The position numbers and the translations under genes were made by a program. Below the pieces are notes generated by a model that was not told the origin of the DNA, did not search any database, and saw only the letters and a program-made list of their open reading frames with translations. Of a stretch of 29,617 bases of DNA, positions 7,814 through 16,389 are shown in pieces (the stretch's first letter is position 1; each line of letters opens with the position of its first letter). The DNA comes from DASWOJ01 sp036398775 (GTDB lineage Bacteria > Pseudomonadota > Alphaproteobacteria > Acetobacterales > Acetobacteraceae): contig DASWOJ010000172.1 of assembly GCA_036398775.1 (NCBI GenBank), positions 1 through 29,617 of the forward strand. Reading direction: 5' to 3'.

Positions 7814-8653
7814 ATGCAGGCACTCCGCCGCGCCGCCCTCGTCTTGTCCCTATGGGCCGGAGTGGCCCAAGCCCAGGAAGGGCCGCCGTTGCGCACGGCC
7901 GTTGACGGCACTTTCGCGCCGTTTGCCTTTCCCAGCCTGTCCGGCGGCGTGCAGGGCTTCAGCGTTGACCTGTTCACCGAGGTCGCGCGCCGGCTGCATC
8001 GTCCCATCACCATTGACAGCACGAGCTACTCCGGCCTGATCCCGGCGCTGGATGCCGGGCGCTACGACTTCCTGGCGGCCCCCACCACCGTGACCAAGGA
8101 GCGTGCCGAGAACCTGCTGTTCGCCAGCGGCTACATGTGGACCGCCTTCCAGTTCGGCATCAAGAAGGGCACGGCGCCCATCACCTCGCTGCAGGACCTG
8201 CGCGGCAAGGTCATCACCGTGAACAAGGGCAGCGCCTACGACGCCTGGGCCACGGCCAACGCCGCGACTTACGGCTTCGTCAGCCAAGCCTATGATTCGC
8301 AGTCCGACGCAGTGCAGGCGGTGCTGGCCGGGCGTGCGGCGGCGAACCTGGGCGGCAACGCCGTCATCCGCTATGCCGCAACCAAGCTGCCGCAGTTCCA
8401 GCCGGATTTCGTCATTGGGGAAACCCGGGCGCAATGGGCCGCGCCGTTCCGCAAGGACGAGGCCGCCCTGCGCAACCAGGTCCAGGACGCGATGTCGTGC
8501 ATGAAGCGGGACGGCAGCCTGGCAAAGCTCAGCGAGAAGTGGTTCGGCGTCCCCCCAGCCGCCGACGACCTGGAGCGGGTGGTTGATCCCGGCTACGGCG
8601 TGCCTGGGATGCCCGGCTACGACCCGGCGCCGCACGAGCTGAACTGCACCTGA
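7814..8653 (+). CDS. ABC transporter family 3 solute-binding protein (polar amino acid type)
   Basis: A periplasmic binding protein of 279 residues. The start is set by AGGAG at 7799-7803 and by a classical Sec signal peptide (RRAALVLSLWAGVAQA, probable cleavage after Ala20). The mature protein starts with LRTAVDGTFAPFAF and continues with GFSVDLFTEVARRL, the usual SBP_bac_3 opening. Later come PALDAGRYDFLAAPTTVTKERAE (family pattern 'L..G.yD....s.TiT.eRa') and LRGKVITVNKGSAYDAWA. The C-terminal extension after the KWFG motif (PPAADDLERVVDPGYG...HELNCT) ends in a near-terminal Cys; a second Cys is in DAMSCMKRDG, so a disulfide is possible. It is the first gene of a four-gene importer and lies 74 bases after the carbamoylase gene. 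The likely ligand is the substrate or product of those two hydrolases. Confidence 0.92.
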   Translation: MQALRRAALVLSLWAGVAQAQEGPPLRTAVDGTFAPFAFPSLSGGVQGFSVDLFTEVARRLHRPITIDSTSYSGLIPALDAGRYDFLAAPTTVTKERAENLLFASGYMWTAFQFGIKKGTAPITSLQDLRGKVITVNKGSAYDAWATANAATYGFVSQAYDSQSDAVQAVLAGRAAANLGGNAVIRYAATKLPQFQPDFVIGETRAQWAAPFRKDEAALRNQVQDAMSCMKRDGSLAKLSEKWFGVPPAADDLERVVDPGYGVPGMPGYDPAPHELNCT

Positions 8654-8660
8654 AAACCGC

Positions 8661-9389
8661 ATGATCGCGGCCCACGGCATCCACAAGCATTTCGGGCCGC
8701 TGCACGTGCTGCGCGGCGTTGACCTGCAGGTCGCAGCGGGTGAGATGGTGTTCATCATCGGCCCTTCCGGCTCCGGCAAGTCAACGCTGCTGCGTTGCCT
8801 GAACCGCCTGGAAACGCCGGACAGCGGCGCCATCACGGTGGACGGCACCGACCTGATGGACCGGCGCACCGACCTGAACCGGCTGCGGCGGCGTATCGGC
8901 ATGGTGTTCCAGTCGTTCAACCTGTATCCGCACATGACGGCGCTGGGCAACGTGACCCTGGCGCTGCGTAAGGTGGCCGGCATGGGCCGGGTGCAGGCCG
9001 ACGCGGCTGGACGCGCGGCCCTGGCCCAGGTGGGCTTGGCGGACCGCGGGGACCACAGGCCCGCGCAGCTTTCCGGCGGTCAGCAGCAGCGGGTCGCCAT
9101 CGCCCGGTCCCTGGCGCTCGAACCCCGGGTGATGCTGTTCGACGAACCCACCAGCGCGCTCGACCCCGAGCTGGTCGGCGAGGTCCTGGGTGTGATGCGT
9201 GGCCTGCGGGAGGCCGGGATGACCATGGTGGTGGTCAGCCACGAGATGGGCTTTGCCCGTGCTGCAGCCGACCGCGTAGTGTTCATGGTGGATGGCAGCG
9301 TGCTGGAGGCCGGGCCGCCGACGCAATTGTTCACGGCGCCGGCACATGAGCGCACCCGCGCCTTCATCAGCCGGATCGGCGGGCACTGA
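8661..9389 (+). CDS. Polar amino acid ABC transporter ATPase (GlnQ/HisP type)
   Basis: A 242-residue cytoplasmic ATPase that energises the importer. Walker A is GPSGSGKST at residues 34-42. The Q-loop is in GMVFQSFNLYPHMTALGN, which is the classic GlnQ-subfamily wording. The signature is LSGGQQQRVAIARSLA, Walker B is VMLFDEPTSALDPEL, and the H-loop is VVSHEMGFAR. The tail (ERTRAFISRI) is also typical of the PAAT family. It begins 7 bases after the binding-protein stop and ends 9 bases before the first permease, so it is part of one transcript. Its start has no obvious Shine-Dalgarno sequence, which suggests dependence on upstream translation. Confidence 0.95.
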   Translation: MIAAHGIHKHFGPLHVLRGVDLQVAAGEMVFIIGPSGSGKSTLLRCLNRLETPDSGAITVDGTDLMDRRTDLNRLRRRIGMVFQSFNLYPHMTALGNVTLALRKVAGMGRVQADAAGRAALAQVGLADRGDHRPAQLSGGQQQRVAIARSLALEPRVMLFDEPTSALDPELVGEVLGVMRGLREAGMTMVVVSHEMGFARAAADRVVFMVDGSVLEAGPPTQLFTAPAHERTRAFISRIGGH

Positions 9390-9398
9390 CCCGCTGGC

Positions 9399-10076
9399 AT
9401 GGCAGGGTTCGCCGACACCTTCCTGAATGTGCCGGTCATCGTGCGCAGCCTGCCGGCCGTTGCACGCGGCTTCGTGCTGACGGTGGAGCTTGCGGCGCTG
9501 GTCGTGGCGACGGGGCTTGCGGCCGGCCTGCTGCTGGCTGTCGTGCGCACGTTCGGCATCCGCCCGCTCAACTGGCTGATCATCTTCCTGGTGGACCTGT
9601 TCCGCGCCCTGCCCCCGTTGGTGATCATCCTGCTGCTCTACTTCGGGGCGCCTGCCTTCGACGCCACGCCATCCGGTTTCTTGTGCACCTGGATCAGCCT
9701 GTCCCTGGTGCTGATGGCATTTGCCGAGGAAATCTACTGGGCCGGGATAACGGCGGTTCCGCGGGGCCAGTGGGAAGCGGCGCGGTCCACCGGGCTGGGT
9801 TTTGCCGCGGCGCTGCGCCACGTCGTGCTGCCGCAGGCGCTGCGCATCACGGTGCCGCCATTGACCAACCGCACCATCGCCATCACCAAGGGCACGGCGC
9901 TCGGCTCCGTGGTGGCCGTCAGCGAAATCCTGTCGCAGGCGTCATCCGCCATGTCGTTCAGCGGCAACCCATCGCCGTTGATGCTTGGTGCCGCGGCATA
10001 CCTGGTGCTGTTCCTGCCGATGGTGGCGGCCGGCCGATGGGTGGAGCGGCGCTGGCGGCAGCATCCGGCCCGATGA
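9399..10076 (+). CDS. Polar amino acid ABC transporter permease (HisM/GlnP type), first
   Basis: A 225-residue inner-membrane permease of the PAAT family. Membrane segments include FVLTVELAALVVATGLAAGLLLAVV and LIIFLVDLFRALPPLVIILLLYF. The motif VDLFRALPPLV matches the conserved 'yi.ifRgtPllvql' region of HisM/HisQ proteins. The EAA loop is GQWEAARSTGLGFAAALRHVVLPQA around residues 124-148. It begins 9 bases after the ATPase gene and forms a heterodimeric channel with the next gene's product. Length is normal for the family (215-240). Confidence 0.93.
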   Translation: MAGFADTFLNVPVIVRSLPAVARGFVLTVELAALVVATGLAAGLLLAVVRTFGIRPLNWLIIFLVDLFRALPPLVIILLLYFGAPAFDATPSGFLCTWISLSLVLMAFAEEIYWAGITAVPRGQWEAARSTGLGFAAALRHVVLPQALRITVPPLTNRTIAITKGTALGSVVAVSEILSQASSAMSFSGNPSPLMLGAAAYLVLFLPMVAAGRWVERRWRQHPAR

Positions 10077-10086
10077 CCGCCTGCCT

Positions 10087-10764
10087 GTGATAGCCGATAC
10101 GTTCTTCAACCTGGACATCCTGGTGGCCGCCTGGCCGATCCTATGGCGCGGGCTGCTGGTCACGGTCGGGCTGTCGGTTGTCGTGGTGCCGCTGGGGTTC
10201 GCCGGAGGCCTGGCGCTGGCGCTGTTGTCAACGGTGCGCAGCCGGTGGGTCCGGGCAGTGCTGGTGGCGTGGGTGGACCTTTTCCGCGCTTTTCCGCCGC
10301 TGGTGCTGCTGATCCTGCTGTATGCCGGGCTGCCGTTCGCCGGGCTGCACCTGGATGCGTTCACCTGCGTCGCGGTCGGCTTCTTCCTGAACACCGGAGC
10401 CTACTATGCCGAGGTGCTGCGCGCCGGGCTGCTGTCGGTGCCGCAGGGCTTGGCCGAGGCCGGGCGGTCCACGGGGCTGACGGCCATGCAGACGCTGCGC
10501 TACGTCGTGCTTCCGCCGGCGGTGCGGAACGTGCTGCCGGACTTGCTGTCCAACACGCTGGAGGTGGTGAAGCTGACATCGCTGGCCTCGGTGGTTGCGT
10601 TGCCGGAGCTGCTGTTCCAGGCCCGGCAGGCGCAGAGCGTAACCTACAACGCAACTCCGATCGTGGCAGCGGCGGCGATCTACTTCTTGCTGCTATGGCC
10701 ATTGGTGCGCCTGATGAGCCGGCTGGAGAACCAGGCGACCTGGCGGGCGGCTGGAACCTCTTGA
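10087..10764 (+). CDS. Polar amino acid ABC transporter permease (HisQ/GlnP type), second
   Basis: A 225-residue permease paired with the previous one. I use GTG 10087 as start. An ATG at 10073 that overlaps the previous stop is in another frame and closes after five codons, and the reading frame upstream of 10087 is the shadow of the first permease. The motif WVDLFRAFPPLVLLILLYAGLPF and the EAA loop GLAEAGRSTGLTAMQTLRYVVLPPAV are family landmarks, and the tail ends in a polar RLENQATW stretch. It is the last gene of the ureide/amino-acid cassette. I see no clear intrinsic terminator after it. Confidence 0.92.
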   Translation: MIADTFFNLDILVAAWPILWRGLLVTVGLSVVVVPLGFAGGLALALLSTVRSRWVRAVLVAWVDLFRAFPPLVLLILLYAGLPFAGLHLDAFTCVAVGFFLNTGAYYAEVLRAGLLSVPQGLAEAGRSTGLTAMQTLRYVVLPPAVRNVLPDLLSNTLEVVKLTSLASVVALPELLFQARQAQSVTYNATPIVAAAAIYFLLLWPLVRLMSRLENQATWRAAGTS

Positions 10765-10810
10765 GGCCACCATCAGCTCGACTTCGGCCGTTCCAGGCTG
10801 GGTGACCGGC

Positions 10811-10925
10811 CAGTTACGCACCCGCATCGCAGAGCTTCAGGCCCGTGCCGTCCATCAGCAGGTGCAGGGATTCGCCGTCACGACGCGGTTGTGGGCGTGG
10901 CACCTTCAGCGTCTCCCGCCCGGCG
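10811..10925 (-). pseudogene. Fragment of an IS5-like DDE transposase
   Basis: The 296-base gap 10765-11060 has no intact gene. On the minus strand it encodes a short piece reading ETLKVPRPQPRRDGESLHLLMD followed by GTGLKLCDAGA and a stop. This is the first catalytic-Asp strand of IS5/IS4-group transposases, whose usual wording is 'lHLLvDsTGlKl.GeGeW'. The stop replaces the Trp that normally follows, and no other part of the transposase is present. It is therefore a small decayed remnant. The residual 10926-11060 shows nothing I can name. Confidence 0.5.
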
Positions 10926-11060
10926 GGTGTTCGTACCCCCAGCCGCGATGACCCGATTTCTACACGCGCACCAACGTTTGCTACCCGGCCAAGCTGCGCG
11001 GCACGTCAGTTTCAACCGTCTGGGCCGGGAGCGGCCGGGTCCAAGCCAATGCCTGCCTTG

Positions 11061-11818
11061 TCACCGTTTCAGCCGGTAGCCGGTTTTGAAAATCCACCCG
11101 ATGCCAAGCAGGCACGCCGCCATGAATACGAACGTCATGGCAAGGCTGATGCCCGGGCTGATGTCCGATACGCCGAAGAAGCTCCAGCGGAAGCCGCTGA
11201 CCAGGTAAACCACCGGGTTGAACAGGGTGACGGTCTGCCAGAACGGCGGGAGCATGCCGACCGAGTAGAAGCTGCCCCCGAGGAAGGTCAACGGCGTCAC
11301 GATCAGCAGCGGAACCAGGTTCAGCTTCTCGAAGCTGTCGGCCCAGATGCCGATGATGAAGCCGAACAAGCTGAAGGTGACCGAGGTCAGCAGGAGGAAC
11401 GCCAGCATCCAGACGGGATGAACGATGCCAAACGGCACGAACAGCCGTGCCGTGGCGAGGATGATCAGGCCGAGGACGACCGACTTGCTTGCCGCAGCAC
11501 CGACATAGCCCAGCACGATCTCAGATGCCGAAACCGGCGCCGACAGCAACTCGTAGATCGTGCCCACGAATTTTGGGAAGTAGATGCCGAACGAAGCGTT
11601 GGAGATGCTCTGCGTCAAAAGGGACAGCATGACCAGGCCGGGCACGATGAATGCGCCGTAGCCGATGCCATCAACCTGCGCCATGCGCGATCCGATCGCG
11701 GCGCCGAACACGACGAAGTACAGCGACGTCGAGATCACCGGCGACACGACGCTTTGCAGCAGGGTGCGCCAGGTGCGGCTCATCTCGAACAGGTAGATGG
11801 CCCGGACGGCGTGACGGT

Positions 11819-11822
<4 letters not shown>
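11061..11822 (-). CDS. ABC-2 type transporter permease (YadH-like)
   Basis: A 253-residue integral membrane protein of the ABC-2 family, used for export. The ATG at 11822 overlaps the ATPase stop (ATGA), so the pair is translationally coupled; longer reading frames upstream are shadows of the ATPase. It begins with an amphipathic segment (RAIYLFEMSRTWRTLLQSVVSPVISTSLYFVVFG), as in YadH/NodJ/DrrB proteins. The motif IVPGLVMLSLLTQSISNASFGIYFPKF with TIYELLSAPVS is highly characteristic of YadH. Then come LLTSVTFSLFGFIIGIWADSFEKLNLVPLLIVTPLTFLGGSFY and LFNPVVYLVSGFRWSFFG. The transported substrate is unknown; lipid, polysaccharide or drug export are all found in the family. Confidence 0.92.
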
Positions 11823-12796
<974 letters not shown>

Positions 12797-13275
12797 GAAA
12801 CTCGCATTGCAGTGCAGGGGAAAGGGTCGGGCCGCGAAGCCCGCCATCTGAGCTTAGCACATGCAAGAACCATCTGTGCCAATAATGGGGTCTTGGCCAC
12901 CTTTGGCGGCCGAGGTTCGGATGTGCCGACTGCGCCGCAGGGCAGATCTATGCACAAACTTCCCACCGTGACCCTACCGATCCGATACCTTGGTTAATTA
13001 GTATATTGCATCCGAGCCTAGGAAAGGTCCCGGCTCGGCGCTTGTTCACAGGCCGGCTCTTGATCCGCAAATTTGAGTTGGATCCGGTGAGACTTGGCAT
13101 CCCTCTTCAAGGCGTTCAGGCCAGGCGTGCCGGAAGCGAGGCAAGATGCGCGACGCTCAATCTTAACTGCCGTGACTCGTATTGGGTTCCAGGGTGGTGA
13201 AGCCGGGACAGCAATCCTAAATGGCTCTGGGCTTCAGGTGTGGTGCATGGTGCCAAGGCGTGATCCAAGCGGATA
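12797..13275. other. Gene-free upstream region of the YadGH-like unit
   Basis: No protein-coding gene is supportable here. The stretch contains an AT-rich island around 12990-13010 in an otherwise GC-rich region. Read towards the exporter genes (minus strand) it gives a TATACT hexamer resembling a -10 box, but the -35 position is poor. This is the only plausible promoter material for the exporter and it lies about 200 bases from the ATG. The part from about 13080 to 13275 is probably junk around the following transposase fragment. Confidence 0.5.
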
Positions 13276-13518
13276 ATGCAGGTGCTCCAGACCCTTCTCG
13301 ACGGCGTGCGTCCGGCGTGCACGGGCTTTCCCGACGAGCGGCGTGGCGGCGGCGTGACCTTCGCGATGGCGGACATCGGCCTTCTCGCTGTTCTTCATGC
13401 AAAGCGAGTCTTTCCTGTCCCACCAGCACGGGCTGCAGGAGGGCGGCACGGCGTCGAACTGCCATAACCTGTTCGGCATGCAGGCGATCCCGACCGACAA
13501 CCACATCCCAGCCATGTG
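13276..13518 (+). pseudogene. Frameshifted N-terminal fragment of a transposase
   Basis: The first frame starts MQVLQTLLDGVRPACTGFPD, then ERRGGGVTFAMADIG. After a frameshift near 13385-13395 the sequence continues as LFFMQSESFLSHQHGLQEGG, then SNCHNLFGMQAIPTDNHIPAM and a stop at 13516-13518. This order (a 'pD.R....y.laD..lsaFa.Ff.q.pSfl.hqr....' segment followed by 'N...LFG...iPtDn.iR.mLd') is what I recall for the N-terminal domain of an IS4-like/ISNCY-type transposase family. Only the N-terminal 80 or so residues remain and the catalytic DDE core is absent. The exact IS family is uncertain. Downstream, 13519-13608, no gene is supportable. Confidence 0.6.
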
Positions 13519-13608
13519 AACCCAGAACGGGCGAGGGCATCTGCAATTGCTGCCTCCAACACCTCACGCTTGACGAGCGTCGGTTCATTGGGCCGTCTGC
13601 AGTTCCGT

Positions 13609-14478
13609 TCAGGGGGTCTGCTGATGCTGTGGCTGCCACCGGAGCAAGTAGGCCTGCATGCGCTGAATGCCGGCCGACAAAACCACGCCGACCGCCATGA
13701 GGACGAAGACAGCAACCATCATCCCCGCAGCCTCGCCCCGGGCCTCCGACTCGATAATCAACCGGCCGATACCGAATTCAGCGCCGATAAACTCTCCGAC
13801 AATCACGCCGATCAGTGCGAATGAAATCGCGGGAGAAAGCGAGGCGAACACCCAGGCCATGGTGGACGGGATGATGACAGTGCGTGTGATCTGCCATTCG
13901 GAGGCGCCCAGCAGGCGCGAGGCGTTGATGTAGTCACGATCCACGGACCTCGCGCCCTCGAACGTGTTGAAGAACACCAGGAAGACCACCACGATCCAGG
14001 ATGTCGCGATCTTCGACGCATCGCCAATGCCGAACGCCAGTATGATGATCGGCGCCAGGGCAATCCGCGGGATTGAGTTTACGGCAGTCACGTACGGCCC
14101 GACGATTTCGGCGGCGCGACGGGAACGGCCCAGCAACAATCCCAGGATCACGCCACTTGTCACGCCACTGAGAAAGCCGAAGAAGGTGTTGCGCAGCGTG
14201 ACCCAGGTGGCGAACCATAGATTGTTCTCATATTTCAGCATGCAGGCAGCAAACGGGGCGGATCCCGGCAGGCTCCACTCCCCTGGCTTGGAGTGCAAGC
14301 AGCTCAACCGCAGGAATTGGGTCCAGATCTCCGATGGTCGAGACACGAAATATGGATCGAAGATGTCCGGCACCGCCCAGGGCGCAAGCGTCTTCAGGCT
14401 CCAAGCCCACTGCCACAAGGCGAGCACGCCGAGCGTGATGCCCACCTGCCACATCAGGTTCGAGGTTCGCCGGCTCAT
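13609..14478 (-). CDS. NitT/TauT-type ABC transporter permease
   Basis: A 289-residue inner-membrane permease (TauC/SsuC type), last gene of the leuCDB-importer operon. The ATG at 14478 overlaps the ATPase stop by four bases (ATGA). The first membrane segment is VGITLGVLALWQWAWSL. The core is WVTLRNTFFGFLSGVTSGVILGLLLG and AVNSIPRIALAPIIILAFGIGDASKI, where 'IP..AL.Pl.I..fGiG..sKi' is diagnostic. The EAA loop is RDYINASRLLGASEWQITRTVIIPSTM. Unusual: between the first and second membrane segments there is an extra stretch of about 30 residues (58-88) containing Cys60 and Cys79, not usual in TauC/SsuC proteins as I know them. It may face the periplasm and touch the binding protein. Confidence 0.92.
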   Translation of the reverse strand: MSRRTSNLMWQVGITLGVLALWQWAWSLKTLAPWAVPDIFDPYFVSRPSEIWTQFLRLSCLHSKPGEWSLPGSAPFAACMLKYENNLWFATWVTLRNTFFGFLSGVTSGVILGLLLGRSRRAAEIVGPYVTAVNSIPRIALAPIIILAFGIGDASKIATSWIVVVFLVFFNTFEGARSVDRDYINASRLLGASEWQITRTVIIPSTMAWVFASLSPAISFALIGVIVGEFIGAEFGIGRLIIESEARGEAAGMMVAVFVLMAVGVVLSAGIQRMQAYLLRWQPQHQQTP

Positions 14479-15308
14479 GTGCTGCGGCCCTTGCTGAACT
14501 CCTCGCCCAGCGAGTGCCACACATGGGAGAACAGATCGGCGTACTCCGGCGTCTCCCGCAGGCTGACCCCGTCGCGCGGGCGCGAGAAACCGATGTCGAA
14601 CACATCCTTGATCCGGCCAGGTCGGGCGGAGAAAAGAATGATCCGATCCGACAGCGTCAGCGCCTCCCCTAGATCGTGCGTGACGAAAATCACAGTCTGC
14701 TTCTCCCGTTCCCAAATCCGCAGGAGTACGTCGTGCATATCGAGCTTCGTGTGCGTGTCGAGGGCGCCGAATGGCTCGTCCATCAGCAGGATCTGCGGCT
14801 CCTTGACCAAGGTCCGCATCAGCGACGCTCGCTGCCGCATACCCCCGGACAGCGAGGATGGATAGGCGTTCTCGAACCCGTTCAGCCCGGCCCGTGCGAT
14901 GGCCCGGGCGACCCTCTCCTGCCGCTCGGCCTTCGGCACGCCAGCCAATTCGAGGCCGTAGCCGACATTGTCGGCTACGGTCCGCCACGGAAACAATGTG
15001 TCTTTCTGGTAAACATATCCAACCTGCGGCACCGTTCGCCCCGGCACGACTGCTTGACCGTCGATCATGATTTGCCCGGCGCTGGGGGACAGCAAGGTCG
15101 CAATCATATTCAGCACAGTGCTTTTGCCGGAGCCGGATGGTCCCAACAGGGTCACGAACTCGCCTTGGGCTACGGTGAACGACACGTCTTGCACCGCATC
15201 AATGCGCCTGCCGTCCAACTGGAACGATTTCCCGAGGCCCCTGACGTCCACCCGAGTCCGCATCGCAGCGACACTTGGCACCGTCTGCGGATTGGCTACG
15301 GCCAACAT
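14475..15308 (-). CDS. NitT/TauT-type ABC transporter ATPase
   Basis: A 277-residue cytoplasmic ATPase (TauB/SsuB type). The ATG at 15308 overlaps the binding-protein stop by one base (TGATG); Met16 is an alternative start. Walker A is GPSGSGKST at 56-64. The Q-loop is in VGYVYQKDTLFPWRTVADNVGYGLEL, the typical 'LlPW.tv..Nv..gle' wording of this subfamily. The signature is LSGGMRQRASLMRTL, Walker B is ILLMDEPFGALDTHTK, and the H-loop is IFVTHDLGEALTLSDRI. The signature has 'GGMRQRASLMRTL' rather than the more common 'GGMRQRVAIARAL', a variation compatible with function. It couples to the permease of 13609-14478. Confidence 0.94.
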   Translation of the reverse strand: MLAVANPQTVPSVAAMRTRVDVRGLGKSFQLDGRRIDAVQDVSFTVAQGEFVTLLGPSGSGKSTVLNMIATLLSPSAGQIMIDGQAVVPGRTVPQVGYVYQKDTLFPWRTVADNVGYGLELAGVPKAERQERVARAIARAGLNGFENAYPSSLSGGMRQRASLMRTLVKEPQILLMDEPFGALDTHTKLDMHDVLLRIWEREKQTVIFVTHDLGEALTLSDRIILFSARPGRIKDVFDIGFSRPRDGVSLRETPEYADLFSHVWHSLGEEFSKGRST

Positions 15309-16357
15309 CAGGCTGGGTACTTCTCGCTGGCCTTCTGCACAAACTGCCCGGCATAGACCTCGGATAGCGGTAGTTTGGCCACGCCCGTCATGTCCCGGAA
15401 CCAGACCTTTCCACCACGCTCGAACGCAGCCTGTTCGATAACACCCTTGGCATTGCCGACCGCCTTGGTGGCCTTAATCTCGATCAGGTTCGACGCACGA
15501 GACGTGCTGCCGACGAATTGTTCGATTGCGTCGTAGATCTGTCCCGGCTCATGGGTCTCGATCCATTGGGACGCGCGCAGCAGGGCATTAGTCCAGGCCT
15601 GCACCATGGCCGGGTCACGATCAATACGGGATTGCAGGCAGTAGTTCACGGTCACCGGAACGGGTCCACCAATGATCTCGTCCCAATTCTTCGGGTCGGA
15701 TCCATCATAGATCATCTTCCCGTAGCCTTGGCTCTCCACCTCTCCTACGAGCGAGTATGTATTGATCAGGATGTCAACCTGCTTCGTCTTCAGCGATCCC
15801 AACATCGTATCCACGTTGCCGACTCCAAGCCAGGTGACCGTTCCGTCATACCCGAGCTTCTCCATGAAATAGGTCGCCCAGACATGCGTCGTGCCGCCAA
15901 TGGATGAGACGCCTATAAGCGGTTTGCGCCCGTCAGGCCGCTTCCAGGCGACGAACTTGGCCAGGTCGTCAATACCCTGGGCATAAAGGTCTGCTCGCAG
16001 CATGAACTGCAACCCGGCGGCGATCCGATCCACTGCGGTCAACGCCTTGCAGGGCCGCCCCTTGTTGGACAGCAGCATCGGATGCACGAAATCGGCCAGG
16101 CCGAAATCGCCCTGTCCGGACGCGATGATCTCCCGCGTCTTGACGCCGCTGCCCCCCTGCACCAGGCGGCTATCCAGGCCTTCATCCTTGAAGAAGCCCA
16201 GGCCTTGCGCCACGAACATGACTTGGTAGCTGCAGGTTGCGACTGGGTAGATGCCTTTCGCCGGCGTCGCGGCGCGGGAGGGGCCGGGCCAGGCGAGCAT
16301 CGCGGCGCCCCCACTCAGCACCGTGACGACAGACCGCCGGGTCAGGATCGAAGCCAT
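15308..16357 (-). CDS. NitT/TauT-type ABC transporter solute-binding protein
   Basis: A 349-residue periplasmic binding protein (NMT1/THI5-like). A purine-rich GGGGGAAA precedes the ATG at 16357. The N-terminus LTRRSVVTVLSGGAAML with SRAA is a likely twin-arginine (Tat) signal. The fold opening is ATCSYQVMFVAQGLGFFKDEGLDSRLVQGGSGVKTREIIASGQGDFGLADFVHP, which is the family's 'a..GyF..eGl.ve......G.....al..G..d.g'. A second domain contains GVSSIGGTTHVWATYFMEKLG. The gene lies 32 bases downstream of leuB on the same strand, so the importer most likely belongs to the leuC-leuD-leuB transcript. The ligand is not readable from sequence; the association suggests a small organic acid such as a substituted malate or an unsaturated dicarboxylate (inference). 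Confidence 0.9.
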   Translation of the reverse strand: MASILTRRSVVTVLSGGAAMLAWPGPSRAATPAKGIYPVATCSYQVMFVAQGLGFFKDEGLDSRLVQGGSGVKTREIIASGQGDFGLADFVHPMLLSNKGRPCKALTAVDRIAAGLQFMLRADLYAQGIDDLAKFVAWKRPDGRKPLIGVSSIGGTTHVWATYFMEKLGYDGTVTWLGVGNVDTMLGSLKTKQVDILINTYSLVGEVESQGYGKMIYDGSDPKNWDEIIGGPVPVTVNYCLQSRIDRDPAMVQAWTNALLRASQWIETHEPGQIYDAIEQFVGSTSRASNLIEIKATKAVGNAKGVIEQAAFERGGKVWFRDMTGVAKLPLSEVYAGQFVQKASEKYPA

Positions 16358-16389
16358 TTGCGTTTCCCCCGTTTATTATCAGTGGGTGA

